From a virus, in the IMG/VR virus record IMGVR_UViG_3300042876_000659, positions 1-59,977 of that record: 59,977 nt of DNA; one strand, given 5' to 3'. Within the stretch, counting starts at the first letter, position 1. Each line of letters begins with the position of its first letter. A program made the translations under genes and the position numbers. The notes under the pieces were generated by a model. That model searched no databases. It saw nothing but the letters and a program-made list of their open reading frames with translations, and had not been told where the DNA came from. Positions 1 through 6,409 of the stretch are shown piece by piece.

Positions 1-127
1 ACAGGTGGCAACCGCCCGCCCGGGTGTGTACTTCGCCAGGCGGATCACGGGTCAGGTTTTTGCGGTCGTCAACGACCTGCATATCCCAGCCATACCAGAT
101 CTGCCTGTGATCGTGGGACAGTCCCAG
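1..127. repeat. Direct terminal repeat, left copy (circular assembly overlap)
   Basis: These 127 bases recur exactly at 59851-59977. An exact repeat of this odd length at both contig ends is the normal mark of a circular sequence closed by a k-mer assembler, and the reading frame of one gene continues smoothly across it. It is therefore best read as one copy of a circular genome and not as true phage terminal redundancy. Confidence 0.93.
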
Positions 128-175
128 GATGGCACCTGGCACATCCTGCGGGCCAGGAGATATGACAGTGTCTAA
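2..175 (+). CDS. Hypothetical protein, C-terminal part (junction-spanning gene)
   Basis: This is the 3' part of a gene that starts at 59738 and crosses the circle junction. Joined, it encodes about 95 residues and stops with TAA at 173-175. The joined protein is acidic at the N-terminus and has a VYFARR-like middle with alternating hydrophobic residues, but I recognise no domain. It overlaps the end of the glycosyl/methyltransferase gene by an ATGA and ends inside the terminase small subunit gene, so it is translated as part of that operon. Function unknown. Confidence 0.75.
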   Translation, partial: QVATARPGVYFARRITGQVFAVVNDLHIPAIPDLPVIVGQSQDGTWHILRARRYDSV

Positions 176-776
176 AAAGCCGCCAGAAGAAAAGCCCCTG
201 ACGGGTAAAGAGGACTTCTTTTGCAAGGAGTATGTTGTTTGTTGGAACGGGACACTCGCTGCGATCAATTCTGGTTATTCCAAGAATCGAAAATCCGCTT
301 CGGTCATTGCAAGTCGACTGTTAGGAAAAGTTAAGATTCGGGCCCGGATTGAGGAGCTACTCAAGGAAAAAGTCATGTCGCGGGATGAAGTGCTGGCTCG
401 CCTGGCTGAGCAGGCCCGTGCCACCCTCTACCCTTTTGTGCGGGTGGATCAAGACGGATTTATCTATTTCAACTTCGCCGACCCCGAAGCCTTGAAACAT
501 CTTCATTTAATTAAGAAGATCAAGAGCAAACGCGAGCGGCAGGTGCGTGGAAGAGGAAAAGATGCTGAGACATGGGAAGGTGAATGGGTCGAGGTCGAAC
601 TCCACGACCCGCAGAAGGCGCTCGAGCTGATCGGCAAGCATTACAGCCTGTTCATCGATCGGGACGATAAGGGCAAGCCACTTGTCCCGAAGGTCAAGGC
701 CTATATCTCCGTGAGCCCAGACGACTGGAAGACCAAGGAAGAAAAGGATGATCGAGACACCGCCCCAGGTGATTGA
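162..776 (+). CDS. terS: Terminase small subunit
   Basis: DNA-packaging subunit that recognises phage DNA and loads the large subunit. The N-terminal 70 residues carry the Terminase_2-like helix-turn-helix pattern: LTGKEDFFCKEY, then AAINSGYS and a run of basic helical residues (SVIASRLLGKVKIRARIEELL). The C-terminal half is a charged tail that would contact the large subunit. I place the start at ATG 162, just after AGGAG; that gap is short, so GTG 168 is possible, and an in-frame ATG at 129 lacks a ribosome site. It overlaps the large subunit gene by 29 nt, the usual coupled terS-terL order. Confidence 0.85.
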   Translation: MTVSKKPPEEKPLTGKEDFFCKEYVVCWNGTLAAINSGYSKNRKSASVIASRLLGKVKIRARIEELLKEKVMSRDEVLARLAEQARATLYPFVRVDQDGFIYFNFADPEALKHLHLIKKIKSKRERQVRGRGKDAETWEGEWVEVELHDPQKALELIGKHYSLFIDRDDKGKPLVPKVKAYISVSPDDWKTKEEKDDRDTAPGD

Positions 777-2028
777 AACTCCCACCGCTGTCTTTCAGCC
801 TTTTGCCTGGCAGATCGCTCCCTGGCGAGACAAGTCACCTACTCTGCTGTTAACAGGATCTGCGGGTGGAGGCAAGAGTATCGTGGCTTCCGAGAAGGTC
901 CACGGCTACCTCCTGGCCTACCCGGGTGCCACCGGTGTCGGCTTGCGCAAAGCAGCCGAATATTCCTCGAAGTCTATTGTGCCTCTGATGCAGCATGCCA
1001 TTGGCGATGACCCACGCGTGCACGTGAAGACCAGCATGAGCCGTATTGATTACGATAATGGTTCCGTCTTCTACTGGGGAGGCATGAAAGATATCCATCA
1101 GCGCGAGGCGCTGCGGTCCATGCGCGGCAAGCTCGGCGATCCGGACATCATATGGATGGAAGAGGCCAATGCTTTCTCACACGATGACTTCGACGAGGCC
1201 GGGGCGCGCGTGCGAGGACACGCAGCTCCCTGGACCCAGCTGATCCTGACGACCAACCCGGATGATCCAGGCCATTACATTTATACGGACTTGATCCTGG
1301 GCGGCCAGGCCTCGGTCTATTACTCCAATGCCCATGACAACCCGACCAATACACCGGCCTACTTTGCGCGGCTGGATGGGCTAACTGGCGTGCTGCGGGC
1401 TCGCCTGCGGGATGGTAAGTGGGTCCGCGCGGAAGGCGTAGTTTTCGATGAGTACGACTCGCAGGTCCACCTCATTGATGCCTTTGATATCCCCCGCACC
1501 TGGCGGCGCATCCGGGTGGTGGACTTCGGGTACACCAATCCATTCGTCTGTCAGTGGTGGGCGTTGGACAATGACGACAAGGCTTTTCGCTACCGCGAGA
1601 TCTACCGGACTCACCGAACGGTCGAGGAGCATGCCGAGGACATCAAGGAGCTCAGCGTTGGTGAGAAGATCGAAACGACTGTGTGTGATCATGACGCCGA
1701 GGACGCAGCCACCCTGCGACGGCATGGGATTCCAACCACGCCGGCCTTCAAGGATATCACGACAGGAATCCAGGCCGTCCAGAAACGCCTGAAGGAGAAG
1801 AGGCTCTTCTTCTTCAGAGGTGCGCTCGTCGAGGAAGATCCCGGGTTGATCGAGCAGAAAAAACCTATCTGCACCGAAGGCGAATTCCCAGGCTATATCT
1901 GGCCCAAGACACAGGATGGCCGGCCGATCAAGGAAGTGCCGATCAAAGTCAACGATCACGGCATGGATACCACCCGATACTTCACCGTGTATGTAGACAA
2001 GCCCAAGCGTCGCGTCGGCGCCTGGTGA
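748..2028 (+). CDS. terL: Terminase large subunit (packaging ATPase/nuclease)
   Basis: Motor that cuts phage DNA and pumps it into the prohead. Walker A is GSAGGGKS at residues 37-44; Walker B is DIIWMEEAN near residue 135-140; a coupling motif LTTNPD follows. The C-terminal RNase H-fold nuclease shows its acidic residues in VVDFGYTNP, CDHDAED and DHGMDTTRYF. Length (426 aa) and motif order fit the Terminase_3/PBSX-type family. The start codon overlaps the end of the small subunit gene. Portal follows 16 nt later after AAAGGAGAAAGC. Confidence 0.95.
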   Translation: MIETPPQVIETPTAVFQPFAWQIAPWRDKSPTLLLTGSAGGGKSIVASEKVHGYLLAYPGATGVGLRKAAEYSSKSIVPLMQHAIGDDPRVHVKTSMSRIDYDNGSVFYWGGMKDIHQREALRSMRGKLGDPDIIWMEEANAFSHDDFDEAGARVRGHAAPWTQLILTTNPDDPGHYIYTDLILGGQASVYYSNAHDNPTNTPAYFARLDGLTGVLRARLRDGKWVRAEGVVFDEYDSQVHLIDAFDIPRTWRRIRVVDFGYTNPFVCQWWALDNDDKAFRYREIYRTHRTVEEHAEDIKELSVGEKIETTVCDHDAEDAATLRRHGIPTTPAFKDITTGIQAVQKRLKEKRLFFFRGALVEEDPGLIEQKKPICTEGEFPGYIWPKTQDGRPIKEVPIKVNDHGMDTTRYFTVYVDKPKRRVGAW

Positions 2029-2044
2029 ATCGAAAGGAGAAAGC

Positions 2045-3637
2045 ATGGCAGAAAAAACCAAACCCCCGGTGCGTAAGCGCATCCCCAAGATGAACAAGCA
2101 GGAACAGCGCGCGCTGCAGATCTTCCAGAACGCCGCAGCCCTCAGCCGCTCAATGCTGGCCAATCGCCTGGGCACCCAGTTCGATGGCAAGCGGGATTTG
2201 TACGAGAGCTTTGGGTATCCCCGCTATCCACAATACGAGGATTACCGCAACCTGTATGATCGCCAGGGCCTGGCCACCCGCGCGGTGGAGATCTTCGCCG
2301 ACGATACGTGGAATGTTCCACCGGTCCTGATCGACGGCGAGTCGCGCTCGGACAAGCTGGATGACAAAGCCACCCCATTTGTTAAGGAATGGGATGCACT
2401 CGCCAAGCGCCTGAGCGTCTGGCAGATCCTGCGACAAGCAGATGTGATGCTGGGTTTCGGTCGTTACTCCGTTGTGTTCATGGGTGCGCCGGGTGAGGAC
2501 TTCTCCCAGCCGGTGGATGACAACGGCCTTTTCTATCTGGCCGCATACGATGAACAACAGGCCACCATCAGTGAGCTGATCCAGGATACGAAGATCGAGA
2601 AGTTCGGCATGCCGGCCGCGTACACCATCGCCTTCAATTCCCAGGATGCGGGGCTCGAGATGAAGGGCGGCAACACGGTCCATCACTCGCGCGTGATCCA
2701 TGCGTCAGAGAATCGCCTGGGCTCCCGGATCTATGGCCGGCCGCGCCTGCAGACCATCCTCAACCGTCTCTTCGATGCTGAGAAAGTCACGGGCGGCGGA
2801 GCGGAAGCGGCCTGGCTGGCCGTCTATGGCGGGCTGCTGCTGCTGGCGCGCGAGGGGGCAGAGCTCCCGGCCAAAGACTCGCCCGAAGGCAAACGCCTCG
2901 ACGAGCAGATCCAGAACTATATCCATAAGATCCAGCGCTATGCCGCGTTGACCGATGTAGATGTGCATGACATGGGCGTCAAGGAAGTGCGGATCCGGGA
3001 TATCTACGATGTGCTCCAGGATGACCTGACCGCCTCGATCGGCGTGCCGAAGCGCCGCTTCTTTGGCAGTGAGGTCGGTGAGCTGGCATCCAGCCAGGAC
3101 ATGCGCACCTGGAATGGCAAGATCCAATCACGGCGGACCAACTTCGCTGAGCCGGAGCTCCTCAAGCCCTTTGTGGATTGGTGCATCGCCCATAAGGTGA
3201 TCACCCCGCCCGCGTCGGGTGATTACGCCATGGAATGGACGCCGGTCTACACCATGACCCAGATCGAGGAAGCGCAGTATGCCGAATCAGTGGCGCGCGG
3301 CGCCAGTGCAGTGACGGGCGGAGCGCCGGAGACAGCCATCGATGTGAATGAGTGGCGGCGACTGATCCATCTGGCTCCGCGCGATGTGCAGCCAGCAGTT
3401 GATCAACAACCAGACGCGACTGATCAACTATTGAAGGATCTGTTCACGCCGAAACCGAAGGACCCGCAGGCAGTCACGAAGCAGGATGTCGAGACCATGC
3501 TCACCCAGAACCGTGAGGATCTGCGCGTCATGTTGAATGAGATGGTGGAGGCCGTTCAGGCAAATGATTCGAATGGCCAACGCAGTGTCCTGAAGCGAAT
3601 GGTGAGCTTCTTTGGTATTGGTAAAGAAAGGAAGTAA
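2045..3637 (+). CDS. Portal protein (DUF1073/PF06381-like)
   Basis: Forms the dodecameric DNA channel at the capsid vertex. The 530-aa protein has the features of the DUF1073 portal family: the RQGLATRAVEIFADDTW segment near residue 75, the LRQADVMLGFGRYSVVFMG strand region near 130, VHHSRVIHASENR near 215, GRPRLQTILNRLFDAEK, and GVPKRRFFGSEVGELASSQ near 340. An acidic/glutamine-rich C-terminal tail with helical heptads ends the protein. The start follows GAAAGGAGAAAGC. Its place between terminase and head morphogenesis genes supports the call. Confidence 0.92.
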   Translation: MAEKTKPPVRKRIPKMNKQEQRALQIFQNAAALSRSMLANRLGTQFDGKRDLYESFGYPRYPQYEDYRNLYDRQGLATRAVEIFADDTWNVPPVLIDGESRSDKLDDKATPFVKEWDALAKRLSVWQILRQADVMLGFGRYSVVFMGAPGEDFSQPVDDNGLFYLAAYDEQQATISELIQDTKIEKFGMPAAYTIAFNSQDAGLEMKGGNTVHHSRVIHASENRLGSRIYGRPRLQTILNRLFDAEKVTGGGAEAAWLAVYGGLLLLAREGAELPAKDSPEGKRLDEQIQNYIHKIQRYAALTDVDVHDMGVKEVRIRDIYDVLQDDLTASIGVPKRRFFGSEVGELASSQDMRTWNGKIQSRRTNFAEPELLKPFVDWCIAHKVITPPASGDYAMEWTPVYTMTQIEEAQYAESVARGASAVTGGAPETAIDVNEWRRLIHLAPRDVQPAVDQQPDATDQLLKDLFTPKPKDPQAVTKQDVETMLTQNREDLRVMLNEMVEAVQANDSNGQRSVLKRMVSFFGIGKERK

Positions 3638-3639
3638 CT

Positions 3640-3858
3640 ATGGAAGGATTGATCGAAGGTCGAATCGTGCACTATGTTTGCCCTCAAACCATGGCACACC
3701 GGCCGGCAATAGTTGTGAACGTAAAAGATAAAGAGGATGGCAATTGCGATATCTTTGTTTTTGGCTTGCCTGAGGACGGTGGATTTTTCATGCGCACAGA
3801 TTGTATCTATAACGCAGAGGCTCCTGAAGGCACATGGCACTGGACCGAGAAAGCCTGA
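3640..3858 (+). CDS. Small hypothetical protein of the head operon
   Basis: A 72-residue protein starting 2 nt after the portal stop, behind AAAGGAAG. The pattern GRIVHYVCP...RPAIVVNV...DGNCDIFVFGLPEDGG suggests a small all-beta fold, and similar short proteins sit next to portal genes in other siphoviruses. It overlaps the next gene by TGATG. I can give no function; a role in head assembly is only suggested by position. Confidence 0.75.
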   Translation: MEGLIEGRIVHYVCPQTMAHRPAIVVNVKDKEDGNCDIFVFGLPEDGGFFMRTDCIYNAEAPEGTWHWTEKA

Positions 3859-4085
3859 TGGTCCTGCCGTCCTCCCACAAGATCCTGCCCTCGAAACCAG
3901 TCGTCCGCGTGGAGCCCATCCGACCCATGACGGCTGATGAGCTTGAGCGCTATCTCTCTGACTTTTCCGCCGAGGAACTGCGGCAGGTCAATGAGCTGTG
4001 GCAGACCCACGCCGCGCGCAAGGAGCTGATCCTCTTCGAGGCGAACGACCCACAGGGTAAGTATGACCAAACAATACGGCTTTGA
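3858..4085 (+). CDS. Small hypothetical protein, head operon
   Basis: About 75 residues if started at ATG 3858, which overlaps the stop of the previous gene (TGATG); an in-frame ATG at 3834 would add eight residues. The C-terminal half is a helical, acidic segment (TADELERYLSDFSAEELRQVNELW). The sequence overlaps the start of the head morphogenesis gene by 23 nt, which fits tight translational coupling. No domain recognised. Confidence 0.65.
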   Translation: MVLPSSHKILPSKPVVRVEPIRPMTADELERYLSDFSAEELRQVNELWQTHAARKELILFEANDPQGKYDQTIRL

Positions 4086-4740
4086 CCACAGGGACATGAC
4101 CTACTTCCAGCGCGCGGGCGACCAGCGGAAGAGGGTCCCCGATTCATCGATCAAGCTGGATGTGAACCGCTTCGCGCTCGGCGTGCAGATGGAGCTGCGG
4201 AACTTAACCAACCAGATGCTTTCTAATCAGATCCATGCGCAGCAGTGGTACGACGAATCAGCCAGGCTGCTGAAACTCTCGTACCGCGCAACGGCCTACG
4301 TCTCGCGCGGCGGACAGGAACGGATGACAGAAGAAGAGAAGAAGCGCTGGCTGGCCCTGGCACTCGCTTTGCTGCTCCTCCTCAACCGCGCGGCCGAAGA
4401 TATCACCCGGGGCGCCTTCCCGATGGACGGCCGCTTGACCGCCTATATCGGTTCCCTGGGCGCCGCCAACAACAGTCTGTATGAAAACTGGCGGCTCAAG
4501 ATGGCCCAGAACCTGGGATACACCGAGGGCATGCGCGTGCTCACGGTTGCCGATCATTGTCACAACAGTGTGGACCGCCCGGGCTGTGTAGAGCTGGCTG
4601 CCCTGGGCTGGGTCCCGATCGAGAAAGTGATCTGGCTTGGCGCCGCGGTGTGCCGGCATCACTGCAAGTGCGAACTCCATTTCCGAGGCAAGCAGGGCAC
4701 ACTGGTGACCCAACTCAACCCCGCGACGATAACCCTATGA
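4063..4740 (+). CDS. Phage head morphogenesis (minor head) protein
   Basis: A 225-aa protein related in pattern to SPP1 gp7/Mu gpF-type minor head proteins. The middle contains a very leucine-rich helix (WLALALALLLLLNRAAEDI) followed by a glycine-rich turn. The C-terminal part shows the family's cysteine/histidine signature: DHCHNSVDRPGC, GWVPIEKV and CRHHCKCEL. Such proteins sit inside the portal region and are packaged or injected. It lies directly after terminase and portal and overlaps the next gene by ATGA. Confidence 0.82.
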   Translation: MTKQYGFDHRDMTYFQRAGDQRKRVPDSSIKLDVNRFALGVQMELRNLTNQMLSNQIHAQQWYDESARLLKLSYRATAYVSRGGQERMTEEEKKRWLALALALLLLLNRAAEDITRGAFPMDGRLTAYIGSLGAANNSLYENWRLKMAQNLGYTEGMRVLTVADHCHNSVDRPGCVELAALGWVPIEKVIWLGAAVCRHHCKCELHFRGKQGTLVTQLNPATITL

Positions 4741-4961
4741 ATACACAACCAACTTCTTCTCTTCCCCCACCCACGCGCAAGGCGATCTATGGCTTGTCGC
4801 AGCGGGTGGTCCGGCTGGCCCGCGAAGTGGATAAGCTGCCCCCTGGTCGATACATGATTGAGATCGTCAAGGATGATCTGCATGCCGCTGAATGGCGGCT
4901 GGAGATCGTGCGGGTGGATGTCGTGCAAAAGATGAGCCTATCCAAATACATCCCGGAGTGA
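4737..4961 (+). CDS. Small hypothetical protein
   Basis: A 74-residue protein whose ATG overlaps the stop of the minor head gene (ATGA at 4737-4740). It is basic in the middle and ends with alternating charged and hydrophobic residues (MIEIVKDDLHAAEWRLEIVRVDVV), suggesting a small alpha-beta fold. It is the last clearly typical gene of the first head block before the leftward cassette. Function unknown. Confidence 0.7.
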   Translation: MNTQPTSSLPPPTRKAIYGLSQRVVRLAREVDKLPPGRYMIEIVKDDLHAAEWRLEIVRVDVVQKMSLSKYIPE

Positions 4962-4964
4962 TCC

Positions 4965-5264
4965 ATGTGGTGGTACGTGAAGCAGATCTCACCGAGAGAA
5001 GTCCATGTGTATCCCGTCCAGGAGCGGTGTCATCTTCTTCTGGCGGATCTATGTGACTGCCAACCCGAAGTCCGTTATGCGGGCGGGGTCCGGATGGTGG
5101 TACACAAGCGAGCTGCTTCGCGCTCGCCGTTGAAGCCGGCCTTTCCGGCCCACTGGGTTACGTTGACGGGCCGTTTCCGTGGAAACGGTGGCTTGTTCAT
5201 TTTTCAGCCTTTGGGCCGCGCTTGGGACGATTGTCCAGATAATGGTTTATGCCGTCATAGGTAA
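4965..5264 (+). CDS. Hypothetical protein, possibly truncated by a neighbouring insertion
   Basis: Starts 3 nt after the previous stop and reads 99 residues. The first 75 residues look like ordinary protein (MWWYVKQISPREVHVYPVQE), while the last 23 codons run antisense to the end of the leftward gene at 5197-5859. The natural gene may have been cut when the leftward cassette arrived, and a dispersed GTTTCC-type palindrome sits at 5173-5186 exactly at the seam. Weak start signal. Could be a non-coding shadow. Confidence 0.4.
   Translation: MWWYVKQISPREVHVYPVQERCHLLLADLCDCQPEVRYAGGVRMVVHKRAASRSPLKPAFPAHWVTLTGRFRGNGGLFIFQPLGRAWDDCPDNGLCRHR
5173..5186. repeat. Dispersed parS/NBS-like palindrome, copy 1
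   Basis: GTTTCCGTGGAAAC, both 6-bp arms perfect; extended to CCGTTTCCGTGGAAACGG at 5171-5188. It lies just beyond the 3' end of the leftward gene. Confidence 0.9.
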
Positions 5265-5859
5265 TCAGCCAATCGCGACCGACTTTTCGAGATCCTGGGA
5301 TATATCCTTTCTTGGCGGCATGACGAAGTGCTCTCTGTGTTACTGTCTCACCAACCTCGTGGGCGTAATCCTCGGCTTGCGCGATAGTTATTTCGTTGCT
5401 TTTCTGCCCTTTGACGGGTGTCTCTCCGCCAACTTTGCCAAGTGTTGCGCCATAGTCCCAGTGACCCATCTGGTTACTACCAGCCAGCGCAACATCAATC
5501 CACTTGTCCGGCATAAGCCAGCCAAGATCATCCACGATCTCAAGGCGGCGAATCATCTCCGGCGGCACTGTGGCGGGGTAAGTTGGCACATTATCATCAC
5601 TCCACCAGCCGGTGTATGTACCGTCCTTTTGGAGATGCCAGCTTGTGGCAGTCATCAAGATGGCGTTGCGTGGCAGTCCCATATTAGCAGGAGCACCGAT
5701 TTGCGCGGGCGTCCCAATCGGGCGCACCCAGAGCGGAGCATCCCCGCCGGTAGTGTGTGCGATACCATAGCGTCCGCGGTCATCACGCACGATATATTGA
5801 CGCTGTATTTGGGACAAGTCCGGAAGCCGATATTCGGGAAGTTGATTTGGTTGTTTCAT
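5197..5859 (-). CDS. Hypothetical protein with C-terminal helix-turn-helix-like region (leftward cassette)
   Basis: A 220-aa protein on the minus strand inside the rightward head operon. The N-terminal half (about 1-120) is proline/tryptophan rich and unrecognised. The last 60 residues read like a short MerR/excisionase-type DNA-binding unit: TVTQRALRHAAKKGYIPGSRKVGRDWLITYDGINHYL, in which a helix-turn-helix is followed by a wing and a reading of the tryptophan strand. The start follows AAAGGAGATAAAAC. It is the second gene behind the promoter at 6208-6236. A moron-type gene that can be expressed separately from the virion genes; DNA-binding role is inferred. Confidence 0.75.
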   Translation of the reverse strand: MKQPNQLPEYRLPDLSQIQRQYIVRDDRGRYGIAHTTGGDAPLWVRPIGTPAQIGAPANMGLPRNAILMTATSWHLQKDGTYTGWWSDDNVPTYPATVPPEMIRRLEIVDDLGWLMPDKWIDVALAGSNQMGHWDYGATLGKVGGETPVKGQKSNEITIAQAEDYAHEVGETVTQRALRHAAKKGYIPGSRKVGRDWLITYDGINHYLDNRPKRGPKAEK

Positions 5860-5880
5860 GTTTTATCTCCTTTTGCATTG

Positions 5881-6183
5881 TTATTGGTTGGCTTCGCAGT
5901 CACCCCAGCAGTACGAGTGACATTTATTGCACCAGCCGTTCCAGCGGGCGGAGCCGTTGGCGCTGCTTGATTTGGCAGGAGCGGGGCTGTCATTGACACT
6001 CATGTATCCACCGCTTGCAAGCAGTTTGTTGACCTTCTCAACATTGACAATCCAACACTTGCTATCGCCGTCCCATTTGCCGTCAAGATAAGCCTTGATG
6101 TACTCTTTGATGGGGTAGGTGTTGCCGCTGAGTTTGTCCCCGTTAAGTGTCAGTCCAGTGGTTTGTTTGATTTTGAGGTTCAT
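5881..6183 (-). CDS. Hypothetical protein, first gene of leftward cassette
   Basis: A 100-aa protein. Residues 1-65 form a basic alpha-beta-like segment (NGDKLSGNTYPIKEYIKAYLDGKWDGDSKCWIV, broken by charged turns) that resembles the small domains often found in front of zinc ribbons. Serine/alanine linker, then a tryptophan-rich end with CNKCHSYCWGDC, a probable metal-binding cluster. It is preceded by AAGGAAATGATGG and by a strong promoter. Function unknown; nucleic-acid binding is plausible. Confidence 0.75.
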   Translation of the reverse strand: MNLKIKQTTGLTLNGDKLSGNTYPIKEYIKAYLDGKWDGDSKCWIVNVEKVNKLLASGGYMSVNDSPAPAKSSSANGSARWNGWCNKCHSYCWGDCEANQ

Positions 6184-6207
6184 TCCATCATTTCCTTGAT
6201 TGACTAT

Positions 6208-6236
6208 ATATTACCGTATACGGAAATAATTGTCAA
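6208..6236 (-). promoter_or_regulatory. Leftward sigma70-type promoter with operator-like palindrome in the spacer
   Basis: On the minus strand TTGACA (6231-6236), a 17-nt spacer and TAATAT (6208-6213). The spacer contains the perfect 10-bp palindrome CCGTATACGG (6214-6223), so a dimeric repressor bound there would block polymerase. The first gene starts at 6183, about 25 nt downstream of the -10. Confidence 0.8.
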
Positions 6237-6278
6237 GGGGATGGAAACCTACGATATTAATCTGTAACCTTCTGAACA

Positions 6279-6308
6279 TTGACTCCGGGGCACCTTTAGC
6301 CCTATAAT
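6279..6308 (+). promoter_or_regulatory. Rightward sigma70-type promoter for head/tail genes
   Basis: TTGACT (6279-6284), 18-nt spacer, perfect TATAAT (6303-6308). It stands back to back with the leftward cassette promoter and upstream of the capsid genes. An intrinsic terminator lies only 46 nt after the -10, so full transcription would need read-through or antitermination. Confidence 0.8.
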
Positions 6309-6353
6309 TTCGGTCAACAACTGCATATTTCTGCGTCCCTGTAATTTTTTATA

Positions 6354-6391
6354 GCGCGCAATTCTCCCCCGGGAGAGTTGCGCGCTTTTTT
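6354..6391 (+). terminator. Intrinsic terminator in the leader of the structural operon
   Basis: A 14-bp stem (6354-6367 with 6372-6385, one G-T pair), a CCCG loop and a run of six T. It lies between the promoter at 6279-6308 and the TTG start at 6410. Confidence 0.9.
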
Positions 6392-6409
6392 GTTTTCCCG
6401 GAGTAGACC

